Below are positions 13,858 to 13,894 of a DNA stretch of 13,894 nucleotides, piece after piece. Under the pieces are notes generated by a model, which worked only from the letters and a program-made list of their open reading frames with translations, ran no database searches and was not told the origin of the DNA. This stretch comes from DAOTTI01 sp034437795. GTDB lineage: Bacteria; Chloroflexota; UBA11872; UBA12225. Made by a program: the position numbers and the translations under genes. Location of the stretch: positions 1 through 13,894 of the forward strand of contig DAOTTI010000048.1 of NCBI GenBank assembly GCA_034437795.1, given 5' to 3'. The first letter of the stretch is position 1. Each line of letters begins with the position of its first letter.

Positions 13858-13894
13858 CCCTCTCCCTGTGGGAAACTTCCCTCTCCCACAGGGA
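13858..13894. repeat. Dispersed-type inverted repeat after thrS, cut by the window edge
   Basis: TCCCTGTGGGA (13863-13873) and TCCCACAGGGA (13884-13894) are perfect 11-bp inverted copies. CCCTCTCCC occurs as a direct repeat at 13858-13866 and 13879-13887. The composition resembles the AGGGCCAGGG elements after clpX. It may be a thrS terminator or a REP/MITE-like element; the right edge is not visible. Confidence 0.7.

Overview
The window is GC-rich bacterial chromosome, densely coded with housekeeping genes and carrying no integron, CRISPR array, phage module or intact insertion sequence. Four traits together suggest a thermophilic or moderately thermophilic member of Chloroflexota (Thermomicrobia/Sphaerobacter-like): a PDO-type double-thioredoxin-fold protein, a T-box leader on thrS, a 23S rRNA gene that appears unlinked from 16S, and strong GC bias. 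The taxonomic placement is an inference.

Left part (1-2584, minus strand). The window opens inside the 5' end of a 23S rRNA gene read leftwards. It has its own leader and a consensus-like promoter directly behind a protein gene, and no 16S gene lies upstream. That protein gene (289-1041) is the most notable item. It is a protein disulfide oxidoreductase-like gene with an in-frame TGA exactly where the first Cys of the C-terminal CPxC site belongs (TPT-U-PHCP). A SECIS-like hairpin with an AGGCU tip follows the TGA, so the gene probably encodes a selenoprotein. Next is a retaining glycoside hydrolase of the GH1-like clan-A type (1307-2584), separated from the PDO gene by heptamer repeats and a small duplication.

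Central part (2930-6821, plus strand). This is a protein-quality-control cluster: trigger factor (tig), the ClpP peptidase and the ClpX unfoldase. Nascent-chain folding and ATP-dependent proteolysis are encoded side by side.

Right-centre (6987-9911). Quinolinate synthase nadA (minus) and a flavin reductase-like gene (plus) diverge from a shared region. That region holds an uninterrupted Rex-type operator, which suggests redox (NADH/NAD+) control of NAD synthesis. Endonuclease IV (nfo, minus) converges on the flavin reductase gene.

Right part (10114-13829, plus strand). A small single-domain rhodanese sits behind a hairpin-rich leader. It is followed by prephenate dehydrogenase (tyrA), whose C-terminal tail carries an in-frame 13-codon duplication, and by threonyl-tRNA synthetase (thrS). 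The thrS gene is controlled by a T-box riboswitch with a Thr ACC specifier and a strong intrinsic terminator, and its product lacks the N-terminal TGS domain. The window ends in a dispersed-type inverted repeat.
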